A stretch of 37,940 nt of DNA from Bacteroidales bacterium. GTDB lineage: Bacteria > Bacteroidota > Bacteroidia > Bacteroidales > UBA932. The position numbers and the translations under genes were made by a program. The number at the start of each line of letters is the position of its first letter. Within the stretch, counting starts at the first letter, position 1. Below the pieces are notes generated by a model. The model worked only from the letters and a program-made list of their open reading frames with translations. It had not been told where the DNA came from and made no database searches. The stretch lies in assembly GCA_017561765.1 (NCBI GenBank), contig JAFZBM010000129.1:1-37940 (forward strand), given 5' to 3'. This document shows, piece by piece, positions 1-8,209 of the stretch.

Positions 1-168
1 AGTTATGTCTATTTCCTGGCCGACGTGATGAAAGAAGGCGGCGACGAGGATATGGCGGACAAATTCACCAAGGCCTTCTCGAAGGTGATAGCCTGGGCGG
101 CAGGGGAGTATGACGAAGATATAGACGAGGCTCAGATTGATTCCGTGGCCTCGCCCGCGCTGTCATAG
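1..168 (+). CDS. C-terminal fragment of an unidentified protein
   Basis: An open frame runs from the first base of the window to a TAG at 166-168, giving the last 55 residues of a protein whose start lies outside. The piece is acidic and probably helical (it begins SYVYFLADVMKEGG and ends DSVASPALS). I do not recognise a family. It ends two bases before the stop codon of the next gene on the other strand, so the two genes converge with essentially no spacer and no visible terminator. Confidence 0.6.
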   Translation, partial: SYVYFLADVMKEGGDEDMADKFTKAFSKVIAWAAGEYDEDIDEAQIDSVASPALS

Positions 169-170
169 AT

Positions 171-1106
171 TTATTCAAAAGTACCAATATTCACCATTCC
201 GTTGAGGATGGCATAAACCGTAAGACCGGGAGTCGTTTTGATTCCAGTCTTGCGGGTTATGTTTTTACGGTGGGTGATTACGGTGTTGATGGAAATATTC
301 AGCTTGTCGGCTATCTCTTTGTTCAGCAGGCCTTTGGCCACCTGCACCAGCACTTCCTTCTCGCGGTCGCTCAGCACTTCGCCGGGATTGTCCGCGCTCT
401 TTGACGGCGCCATGAATGCCGGGTTGGGCTCGCGCCCTTCCAGCATTTCCGCCAGGGGCACCAGAATCCTGTCTTCGATGTAGGTGTGGTGTTCCAGATC
501 TTCCTGCAGATGGAAGATGTTGGACAGCACGTCAAGCCGCTGCGCGCCGTCGCAAACCGCCGGTAATGAATTCATAATCAGGTTCTTGAGGTCGGACAGC
601 GATTCCTCGATGTTGGAGTGGTTCTCCTTGAACACAGACATCGAGAAATCCCGGCAGCGGCGCCCTATCAGCAGTCCCTGGACATAGGGGATCACCTTTT
701 CTTCCTCATACTTGAAATGTTTCAGCAGCTCGTCCTTATAATTTTCGAAGAAATGCCGTATAACCTGCTGTTCCACCTTTGAGGCCGGCTGTATCATGGT
801 TTCGAGCGACGGCGACAGCTTCACCAGCGCCGAGTTGAGGTAATAGTCGTGGGAGCTGTGGAGGTAGCGCAGTATGTCGGAGACGCTGCACTGCCGCAGC
901 TCCTCCTCGGTAGGCTTGAAATTGTGGGTGGAATACACCTTGCATATCAGCACGAACGTGTCCGCGTCCAGGGAATACCGTGCGCAAATCTCCTCCACCG
1001 ACAGTTCCGCGAAACTGCCCTTTATGCCGAGTCGGGAAAGAATGCCTATGAGATGGTAGTTGGTCTCTACCAGCTCCGACATCTTCATGGCTTTGTTGAG
1101 TTCCAT
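171..1106 (-). CDS. Hemerythrin-domain (RIC/ScdA-like) LuxR-type transcriptional regulator
   Basis: A 311-residue protein with three parts. Residues 8-60 resemble the small N-terminal DUF542/ScdA_N domain of the RIC (YtfE/ScdA) iron-sulfur repair proteins, but lack its usual Cys-Cys pair (LGIKGSF instead). Residues about 80-220 form a hemerythrin HHE domain with candidate di-iron ligands H83/H86, H130 and E134, H163, H206/H207 and E211/D212. Residues 244-305 are a LuxR-type helix-turn-helix (LSDREKEVL, NKEIADKLNIS, TVITHRKNI). The family binds a non-haem di-iron site that reacts with O2 or NO, so a redox-sensing regulator is the natural reading; the direct output is inference. The gene is divergent from the ECF sigma gene with only 46 bp between the starts. 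A second Met at residue 7 is an alternative start. Confidence 0.8.
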   Translation of the reverse strand: MELNKAMKMSELVETNYHLIGILSRLGIKGSFAELSVEEICARYSLDADTFVLICKVYSTHNFKPTEEELRQCSVSDILRYLHSSHDYYLNSALVKLSPSLETMIQPASKVEQQVIRHFFENYKDELLKHFKYEEEKVIPYVQGLLIGRRCRDFSMSVFKENHSNIEESLSDLKNLIMNSLPAVCDGAQRLDVLSNIFHLQEDLEHHTYIEDRILVPLAEMLEGREPNPAFMAPSKSADNPGEVLSDREKEVLVQVAKGLLNKEIADKLNISINTVITHRKNITRKTGIKTTPGLTVYAILNGMVNIGTFE

Positions 1107-1115
1107 ACTTGCTTA

Positions 1116-1143
1116 CAAATATACTGAAAAAAATGTATCTTTG
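1116..1143. promoter_or_regulatory. Overlapping divergent promoters (regulator gene / PUL sigma gene)
   Basis: The 46-bp gap holds two Bacteroidota -7 boxes (TAnnTTTG). TATCTTTG at 1136-1143 faces the sigma gene and TATATTTG (complement of 1116-1123) faces the hemerythrin-LuxR gene. Neither has a good TTTG -33 element at 19 bp; the sigma side has TTAC at 1113-1116. Weak -33 boxes fit regulated promoters. The two RNA polymerase sites overlap, so use of one should interfere with the other. Confidence 0.55.
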
Positions 1144-1152
1144 TAGATTAGT

Positions 1153-1728
1153 ATGAAGCCCGGATTAACAGACGTTGAATTTACCAAGATCTATCTGGAC
1201 GCCTATAAGGACCTGTGTCTCCTGGCGTTAAGACACGTTCATTCCGTGGCGGTGGCGGAGGACATAGTACAGGATGCATTTTTCAGGGTGCTTGTGCGAC
1301 GCCCTGAAGTTTTCTCTTTTGAGGACAGGTCGAGGACAAGAGCCTATATATGGAGGGTTGTTCGAAACAGGGCCATCGACTGGAATCGTAAGCACGGCGG
1401 CAAGACGGCCAGCCTTGAAGAAAGACTGCTAGATACCGAACTTTCCACACTGGTGGACAGCATGTTTTCACCGGAATATGGTACTCTCGATTATGACACT
1501 ATGTCCAACACTTTAGGCGAAACGCTGTCAAACCTGTCCCCGAGGGCTCAAGAGGTCTTTAAACTGCGCCGTGACGAAGGCCTGTCGAACAAAGATGTGG
1601 CACAAAAGCTGGGCGTCACTGTCAAAGCTGTTGAAAAACAGATGACCATTGCCCTGAAGCGGATCAAAGCGGCTTTTGCTGCAAAAGGCATTTCTTTTAT
1701 TGGTGTCCTTTTGCTTCTTCTTCAATAA
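1153..1728 (+). CDS. ECF-type RNA polymerase sigma factor
   Basis: A 191-residue extracytoplasmic-function sigma factor. Region 2 lies at about residues 10-77 (AEDIVQDAFFRVL, then RAYIWRVVRNRAIDW) and region 4 at about 126-182 (LSPRAQEVFKLRRDEG, LSNKDVAQKLGVTVKAVEKQ). The protein ends in a hydrophobic tail (ISFIGVLLLLLQ). It is followed 40 bp later by a FecR-type anti-sigma gene and then by an STN-bearing SusC, the classic three-part trans-envelope signalling set, so it very likely directs transcription of this PUL. The -7 box TATCTTTG ends only nine bases before the ATG, so the mRNA would have almost no leader. No later Met gives a sensible start. Confidence 0.9.
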   Translation: MKPGLTDVEFTKIYLDAYKDLCLLALRHVHSVAVAEDIVQDAFFRVLVRRPEVFSFEDRSRTRAYIWRVVRNRAIDWNRKHGGKTASLEERLLDTELSTLVDSMFSPEYGTLDYDTMSNTLGETLSNLSPRAQEVFKLRRDEGLSNKDVAQKLGVTVKAVEKQMTIALKRIKAAFAAKGISFIGVLLLLLQ

Positions 1729-1768
1729 TCAGGTAGGGTAGTATTATTTTTTTTCGTGGTTATTGGCG

Positions 1769-2887
1769 ATGGACCACGAAAAATCTCTTTTTTTGAAGTA
1801 CCTGGACGGCAAGGCCGACCTGGAAGAAAAGCGTCAGTTGCACGCGTTTTTGAATAATCACGAAGGCGCACGGGAGGAACTGCTTTCAACTTATAAACAA
1901 TGGACGGAGGAACGGGAGGCCTCCTTTGACTCTTATCAGTCCCTTGACCGGGTTCTGGACCGGTTTTCTCACAGGAGGACATTCAGGATTCCGGCATTGG
2001 CGGTAGCTGCTGCAGCTATTGCGGTACTCTTTATTCTCGTGCCTTTTAAAAGCGGACAGAGACCGGCGACTCCAGCTCCTGAAGAAGAATTGTACACCTG
2101 GCCCGAATCAGACGAACCTATGGTTTTGCTGTCCGATGGTCAGGAGATACGTTCCGATGCACTTGAAATGCAGGTTTCATGCTCCGGCGGCAGTATCAGA
2201 ATCGACGGAAAGGAATATTCCTCTTCCGCTGATACCAAAGATCAGTATTTGCTTGTGGTGCCGTATGGGCACCGTGCCAAGGTGCAGTTTGCCGATGGTT
2301 CATCAGTCAATTTGAATTCCCATTCGAGAATATTGTTTCCCGCATGCTTTGGGAAGGAGCGCAATGTGCGGATAACGGGTGAAGCCCTTTTCGATGTAAG
2401 CAGGGATGAATCCAGGCCGTTTACGGTTGTGGTGGATGATGTCAGGGTGAGGGTGCTTGGAACGCGTTTCCTTGTTTCCGGCAATCAGGATGAATCGCAC
2501 CGCGTGGCCCTGGTGTCCGGTTCCGTAAATGTTTCTCTCGGGGACTCCGGCGCCCAGTCGGTCACTCTCATGCCCAATCAGATGTATACCTTGGACGACA
2601 ATGGCAAAATCAACGTCGAGGACGTTCCTGACTGGCGTGGCCTGTTCGATTGGGCAGACGGCGTTTACCGGGCGGACGGCACGTCCATGTTGGACCTTCT
2701 TTCCTACCTTAGCCGTTATTATGGTGAAAAGGTTGAATGTGATGCTAGGGTAGCGGACATTGCCTGTACCGGTACCTTGTATCTCAGGTCAACGCTCTCC
2801 GATATGCTCTCGGAATTGTCCGGAATATTCTCAATTAAGAGCCGGAAGCAGGACGGCGTCTGGTTCGTATCACTCTCTAGCAAATAG
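1769..2887 (+). CDS. FecR-family anti-sigma factor
   Basis: This inner-membrane protein should hold the upstream sigma factor inactive and release it when the outer-membrane transporter is occupied. From the ATG at 1769 it has 372 residues: a cytoplasmic sigma-binding part (about 1-70), one membrane segment at about 74-93 (IPALAVAAAAIAVLFILV), a periplasmic FecR domain at about 160-270 (VPYGHRAKVQFADGSSVNLN, GEALFDVSRDESRPF) and a C-terminal DUF4974-type domain at about 288-370 that typically contacts the STN domain of the transporter. The frame is open from a TTG at 1763, but the ATG two codons in is the better start. The susC gene follows after 6 bp. Confidence 0.92.
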   Translation: MDHEKSLFLKYLDGKADLEEKRQLHAFLNNHEGAREELLSTYKQWTEEREASFDSYQSLDRVLDRFSHRRTFRIPALAVAAAAIAVLFILVPFKSGQRPATPAPEEELYTWPESDEPMVLLSDGQEIRSDALEMQVSCSGGSIRIDGKEYSSSADTKDQYLLVVPYGHRAKVQFADGSSVNLNSHSRILFPACFGKERNVRITGEALFDVSRDESRPFTVVVDDVRVRVLGTRFLVSGNQDESHRVALVSGSVNVSLGDSGAQSVTLMPNQMYTLDDNGKINVEDVPDWRGLFDWADGVYRADGTSMLDLLSYLSRYYGEKVECDARVADIACTGTLYLRSTLSDMLSELSGIFSIKSRKQDGVWFVSLSSK

Positions 2888-2893
2888 TCTAAT

Positions 2894-5800
2894 ATGCAGA
2901 GGAACAAACTCATCAGCATTATTTGTTCGTGCTTGATCCTGTGCTGCGGCATAGCCCGTGCGCAAAAAGATGTCGTCCACATCAGTTTCCCGGCCGAATC
3001 CCGTACTGTGGGCGAGGCGATTCGCCTGATCGAGCACCAGAGCGGTTATTCGTTCTTTTATCAGACCAACACCATCGACCTGTCACGGAAGACAACAGTG
3101 GGCGCAGACAAGGAAACCGTAGAGCAAGTGCTTTCCAAACTGTTTGACGGATCTTCGGAAGAATGGTCAATATCCGGCAAGCAGATTTATTTAAAGCATA
3201 AAGGTCAGAGCCAGGGCTCTTCGGCTCCCGACAAAAAGAGTCCCCAGAAAAGAACCATTACAGGTACTGTTGTCGATGCCACGGACGGCTTGCCCATAAT
3301 CGGTGCCGGCGTACAACTTAAAAGTTCGCGCGCGGGCACTGTGACTGACCCGGACGGCCGTTTCAGCATTGATATCACGGGAGAGAGCGCAGAAATAATT
3401 ATAAGTTCGCTTGGATACAAGGACCTCGCCGTTTTCATCACTGACCAGGGTGTCATTGATGCCAAACTTGAGCCCGACAATGAAGTCTTGAGCGAAGTCG
3501 TGGTCGTGGGAGCCGGTACCCAGCGCAGGGTATCCGTTACCGGCGCTATTGCAGCCATAGAGGGCAATACGCTGACTGCGCCCACATCGTCACTGACAAA
3601 TACCCTCGCAGGCAAACTGGCCGGTGTCATTTCGGTGACGACCAGCGGCCAGCCGGGCAGCACCTCCGATTTCTATATCCGCGGTATTTCGACATTCGGC
3701 GGCCGTACGGCTCCGCTCATCCTGCTTGACGGGGTTGAAATCACCGCGTCCGACCTCAACAATATTCCTGCGGAGTCCATAGAGTCCTTCTCCATACTCA
3801 AGGATGCCTCCGCCACGGCAATATACGGTGCCCGCGGTGCCAACGGCGTTATGATAGTTACCACCAAAACCGGCTCCGAGAACACCAAGGCCAGGATTAA
3901 CGTCACCGTGGAGACCTCCGTCCTGCAGCCTGTCAACATAGTTGAATACGCCGACGGCGCCACTTTCATGGAGGCCTACAACAACGCCCAGCTGGCCCGT
4001 AATCCCAACGTCGAAGTGCGCTACAGCGAAACCGACATAGCCAACACCCGCAATAGAGTCAATCCTTCCATCTGGCCCGACGTCGACTGGTACGACCTGA
4101 TGTTCCGCGATTATTCCATGAGCCAGAGGGCCAATGTAAACGTATCCGGCGGTGGTTCGCACGTCACTTACTACATGAGTCTGCAGATGAACCATGACGG
4201 CGGCATCCTTGACGTGCCCCAGAACTACTCGTTCGACAATAACTACAACCGCTGGCTCTACACCTTCCAGAACAACATCGGTTACCAGATTACGCCTTCT
4301 ACGAAAATGGCGTTGAAGATGAACGCCCAGATAATAAGCCAGACGAGCCCTTCAACTTCAGCCAATTCCATCTTCCAGGCGATATACAACAACACGCCGG
4401 TGTCCTTCCCTGCAATTTTCCCTGAACAGGAGGGCTATAATCATCTCCTGTTCGGTTCCCAGATAATGAGTGCGGGACGCTTCTACACCAACCCGTACGC
4501 AAACATGCTGAATACCTTCCAGGAGACCAATACCAACAAGCTCAACATTTCAGTGACGCTTAACCAGAAACTGGATTTCATCACGGAAGGCCTTTCAGTA
4601 AATGCACTGGTTAACTTCAACAACTACGCATCCACCTGGTATACCCGTTCGCTCAGCCCGTACCTGTACAACGTACTACCCGGCAGCTATGACATTGAAC
4701 ATCCCGTGGAATTCCGCCTGAACGAATTGCAGGTAGGAACTGAATATGTGAGCCAGTCGGGCATTTCAACCTCCACCAACAATACTTTCTACCTCGACGG
4801 GCGCATTAATTACGACCGCTCCTTCGGCCATCACAATGTCACAGCCATGTTGATGTACATGATGCGCCAGTATCGCAGCGGCGTACTGCCCAACCGCAAC
4901 CAGGGCTTCTCCGGACGCTTCACCTATGATTGGTACAATCGTTACCTTGTTGAACTGAACTTCGGATACAACGGCACTGAAAGGCTTGCCGAAGGCGAAC
5001 GCTTCGAACTGTTCCCGGCAATATCGATAGGTTGGGTTCCTTCCAGCGAGCCGTTCTGGAAGAGCCTGCGTCCGGTTATCGATTATTTGAAATTCCGCGG
5101 CTCCTACGGACTTGTAGGCAGCGACGAGACTGGAACTTCAGCAGGTGCGGCTCATTTCCTTTATGAAAACTCCGTCAGCATGAGCGGCGGCATGACATAC
5201 CGTACCGGTTATACCGGCAATACGGCACGTACTGGCCCTTCAGTCACGGCCTACGCAGTTGAAGGCGCTCACTGGGAGCGCGCAAAAGAGCTCGACCTCG
5301 GCGTCGACATGGAATTGTTCGAGCAACTCAACATTACCTTCGACTGGTATTACAACCAACGGGAGCGCATCCTCATGAAGCGCGCGTCCTTCCCCAAGAG
5401 TCTGGGATATGCCTCGTCCGTCCCCTGGAGCAATATCGGCAAAGTGGACAACACGGGTCTTGAGCTCAGCGTAAAATGGAAGAAGCAGCTTACAAGAGAC
5501 TTCCTCATAGATCTTCGCTCTAACTTCACGTACGCCAAGAACAAATATGTTTATGTGGACGAACCGGATTATCCATATGTCTGGCAGACGGAAACCGGAA
5601 AGCCGCTCAGCCGCATGACCGGTTACATCGCAGAGGGCCTGTTTCAGAGCGATGAAGAGATTGCCACCAGTGCCGACCAGTCCAGTTTCGGGTCTTCCGT
5701 GATGGTGGGTGACATCAGATACCGCGATGTCAACGGCGACGGCAAGATTACCACCGCCGACCAGGTCATGCTTTCCCCTTATGGCTCGATGCCTCGTATC

Positions 5801-6244
5801 CAGTACGGTTTCGGATGCAGTCTGAACTGGCGCAAACTCGACTTCAGTGTCTATTTCAACGGCTCCGCCCTGAGGAATATAATGCTGTCCGGTTTCGAGC
5901 CGTTCATAGCCGACGACTCCAATGACCACAACCTTATGAAGTGGATTGCCGACGGCTACTGGCGCGAGGGCGAGGACAATACCAACGCAACTTATCCAAG
6001 GCTCGGTTTGCTCAAGAGCAACATCTATAATAACCGCCAGCCGTCAAGTTTCTGGATGCGCAGGGCAGATTTCCTACGTTTCAAGACTATCGAGCTCGGC
6101 TGGTCCTTCCCCTTCGGCAGGGTGTACATCAATGGAGACAACATCGCCGTATGGTCTCCATTCGAATACTGGGATCCGGAGCTGAGCTATTACTCCTATC
6201 CTCTTTCCCGCACGTTCAACCTCGGTGTCCAGTTTAAGTTTTAG
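2894..6244 (+). CDS. SusC/RagA-type TonB-dependent outer-membrane transporter with STN signalling domain
   Basis: An outer-membrane oligosaccharide importer of 1116 residues. Domains in order: signal peptide 1-24 (ending ARAQ); a secretin/TonB N-terminal (STN) domain at about 27-101; a carboxypeptidase-D-like regulatory domain at about 119-193 (ITGTVVDATDGLPIIGAGV); the SusC-typical SEVVVVGAGTQRR stretch at 200-212; a plug domain to about 330 (FYIRGISTFGGRTAPLILLDG); then the beta-barrel ending in aromatic LGVQFKF. The STN domain marks transporters that signal through FecR, matching the two genes upstream. Spacing is 6 bp from fecR and 3 bp to susD, so the regulators and transporter appear to share one transcript. 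The glycan carried cannot be told from the sequence. Confidence 0.95.
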   Translation: MQRNKLISIICSCLILCCGIARAQKDVVHISFPAESRTVGEAIRLIEHQSGYSFFYQTNTIDLSRKTTVGADKETVEQVLSKLFDGSSEEWSISGKQIYLKHKGQSQGSSAPDKKSPQKRTITGTVVDATDGLPIIGAGVQLKSSRAGTVTDPDGRFSIDITGESAEIIISSLGYKDLAVFITDQGVIDAKLEPDNEVLSEVVVVGAGTQRRVSVTGAIAAIEGNTLTAPTSSLTNTLAGKLAGVISVTTSGQPGSTSDFYIRGISTFGGRTAPLILLDGVEITASDLNNIPAESIESFSILKDASATAIYGARGANGVMIVTTKTGSENTKARINVTVETSVLQPVNIVEYADGATFMEAYNNAQLARNPNVEVRYSETDIANTRNRVNPSIWPDVDWYDLMFRDYSMSQRANVNVSGGGSHVTYYMSLQMNHDGGILDVPQNYSFDNNYNRWLYTFQNNIGYQITPSTKMALKMNAQIISQTSPSTSANSIFQAIYNNTPVSFPAIFPEQEGYNHLLFGSQIMSAGRFYTNPYANMLNTFQETNTNKLNISVTLNQKLDFITEGLSVNALVNFNNYASTWYTRSLSPYLYNVLPGSYDIEHPVEFRLNELQVGTEYVSQSGISTSTNNTFYLDGRINYDRSFGHHNVTAMLMYMMRQYRSGVLPNRNQGFSGRFTYDWYNRYLVELNFGYNGTERLAEGERFELFPAISIGWVPSSEPFWKSLRPVIDYLKFRGSYGLVGSDETGTSAGAAHFLYENSVSMSGGMTYRTGYTGNTARTGPSVTAYAVEGAHWERAKELDLGVDMELFEQLNITFDWYYNQRERILMKRASFPKSLGYASSVPWSNIGKVDNTGLELSVKWKKQLTRDFLIDLRSNFTYAKNKYVYVDEPDYPYVWQTETGKPLSRMTGYIAEGLFQSDEEIATSADQSSFGSSVMVGDIRYRDVNGDGKITTADQVMLSPYGSMPRIQYGFGCSLNWRKLDFSVYFNGSALRNIMLSGFEPFIADDSNDHNLMKWIADGYWREGEDNTNATYPRLGLLKSNIYNNRQPSSFWMRRADFLRFKTIELGWSFPFGRVYINGDNIAVWSPFEYWDPELSYYSYPLSRTFNLGVQFKF

Positions 6245-6247
6245 AGT

Positions 6248-8200
6248 ATGAAAAAGATATTATATACAGTCGCCGTCATTCTGTCTGTCATCTCCTGCGA
6301 TTACCTCTCCGTTGTACCGCCGGAACAGGCCGACCTTGACGATATGATAACCGATAACGCCACCGCGCTGAACCACCTGTACGGTTGCTACGGCTTCATG
6401 CAGGATGAAATCCGCCTGTTCAACGATTTCACCAGCATAGATGGCGGCGGAACCGATGAATGCGTGGAACCGCAGGAGTGGGGGCATCTGGGTTCTCTCG
6501 TGAGGTACAATATGCTTACCCCCGAGTATATAACTGCGACCGGACTGGCCACCAACCGCTATCCCTGGACCAATTGTTACAACGCGATTGGATATTGCAA
6601 CCTCTTCCTCAAGAATATGGAGGAAACAAAGGCTGACATTGATCCCGAGCTTCGCCAGCGGTATATCGCCGAGGCGCAGTTCTTAAAGGCTTATTATCAT
6701 TACAAAGCTCTTTCTATTTTCGGTCCGTGTCCCATATCCGACCAGCTGTTGCCCACAAATATAGCAAAGGAAGATATCCCTGGCCGCTATCATTTCGATT
6801 ACTGTGTTGATTACATCGTGGACCTGCTTGATGAAGCGGCAATGTCCCTTCCGTCGGTTGATCCAAGCCCGGATTATAGCGGAAGGGCCACCTCTATTGC
6901 CTGCAAAGCTCTTAAGGCAAGGATTCTGCTTCTGGCGGCTTCTCCCATGTGGAACGGCAGTTTCCCGGACAAGTCGTGGCAGAACACCACATTTGAAACT
7001 CCAGGCTACGGAAAAGAACTGGTAAGCCCCACATTCTCGCAGGAGAAATGGACGCGCGCCCGCACCGCTGCCAAGGAAGCCCTGACTGCTGCTCTTGATG
7101 CAGGATTCGCCTTATTCGGTACTGAAGCATCCGAAATTCTCCGTACTAACCAGAATATCCCTCTGCCCTCCGTACCGGGTAAAGCAGAAACCGAGGAAGA
7201 CATTCAGTTCCGTACTCTGGTCATGATGCTCCGTTACATGATGACTACCAACCCCGCGGAAGGAAATAAGGAAACCATCTGGGGCATCTCGCAAATGGAT
7301 CGGCAATACCGTATGGCATCCATGCCCCATTATATCCTGAAAACGGACGTTCAGCCCAACGGCTACGGCGCATGGGGCGGCCTGTCTCCCACTCTTTATA
7401 CTGTTCAGCATTTCTTTACCGAAAAAGGCGTTCTCCCTACGGAGGATCCCGACTTCGTGCCCGAATCAGAATGGTACACTTCCGCTGATATGCCCGAGCA
7501 CGACATAATTAAGCTCAATGTAGGCCGCGAACCACGTTTCTACGCCTGGATTGCCTTTGACGGCTGCGAATATTCCCCTGTAATCGCCAACCGCCAGCCT
7601 CTTATCTGTCACATGCGCGATCCCCAGCAGGGAGGTTATAATGCAGCGAAGTGGGGGACCCGCAACTACTGTATTACCGGATTCCTTAATATAAAGTGGG
7701 TGCACCCTAACATTTATTACACTGGGGTGTCCAACAAGAATAATTCAGCCGACTGTTATTTCCCCCAAGCCATTCTTCGTCTTGCCGAACTTTACCTAAT
7801 TTTAGCTGAATGCGACGCATGGACCGGCAACGAAGCCGAGGGCCTGCAGGCGCTGAATGAAATCCGCCGGCGCGCCGGTGTGCCTGAATGGACCACAGAA
7901 AGCCTGTCCAAAGCCGGCAAAACCTTTCTTGATGCCGTAATGGACGAGCGTTTCGTCGAACTTTACCAGGAAGGCCACCGTTACTTCGACATCCGTCGCT
8001 ATCTACATGGCAGCAAGTTCCTGGGCCGTCAGAATTTCTGGGGGCTCGACGCCGTCCGCACAGGCCCCACTTTTGAGGAGTTCAATACACCCGTTCTCAT
8101 CCCTCAGCCCATTCAGTGGCACGAGCGCCAGTACCTTATGCCCGTCCCTAACGATGAGGTTTATTCCAATCCCCAGATGGTTCAGGCTCCCCTTTATTAA
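6248..8200 (+). CDS. SusD/RagB-family surface glycan-binding lipoprotein
   Basis: A 650-residue lipoprotein; the signal peptide ends in a lipobox with Cys at residue 17 (VISCDYLS). SusD proteins sit as a lid on the SusC barrel and deliver oligosaccharide. Typical landmarks are the N-terminal PPEQADLDD region, TPR-like helices (YIAEAQFLKAYYHYKAL), and the C-terminal block RLAELYLILAECDAWTG ... GLQALNEIRRRAGVP ... FVELYQEGHRYFDIRRY. Length is at the upper end for the family. It starts 3 bp after susC and is followed by another lipoprotein gene after 9 bp. Confidence 0.95.
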   Translation: MKKILYTVAVILSVISCDYLSVVPPEQADLDDMITDNATALNHLYGCYGFMQDEIRLFNDFTSIDGGGTDECVEPQEWGHLGSLVRYNMLTPEYITATGLATNRYPWTNCYNAIGYCNLFLKNMEETKADIDPELRQRYIAEAQFLKAYYHYKALSIFGPCPISDQLLPTNIAKEDIPGRYHFDYCVDYIVDLLDEAAMSLPSVDPSPDYSGRATSIACKALKARILLLAASPMWNGSFPDKSWQNTTFETPGYGKELVSPTFSQEKWTRARTAAKEALTAALDAGFALFGTEASEILRTNQNIPLPSVPGKAETEEDIQFRTLVMMLRYMMTTNPAEGNKETIWGISQMDRQYRMASMPHYILKTDVQPNGYGAWGGLSPTLYTVQHFFTEKGVLPTEDPDFVPESEWYTSADMPEHDIIKLNVGREPRFYAWIAFDGCEYSPVIANRQPLICHMRDPQQGGYNAAKWGTRNYCITGFLNIKWVHPNIYYTGVSNKNNSADCYFPQAILRLAELYLILAECDAWTGNEAEGLQALNEIRRRAGVPEWTTESLSKAGKTFLDAVMDERFVELYQEGHRYFDIRRYLHGSKFLGRQNFWGLDAVRTGPTFEEFNTPVLIPQPIQWHERQYLMPVPNDEVYSNPQMVQAPLY

Positions 8201-8209
8201 TGTCCGGAT

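Noticed and set aside
5240-5929. 229-codon frame on the - strand inside susC
   Set aside because: Mirror of a strongly conserved SusC barrel; composition is typical of an antisense frame in GC-rich DNA.
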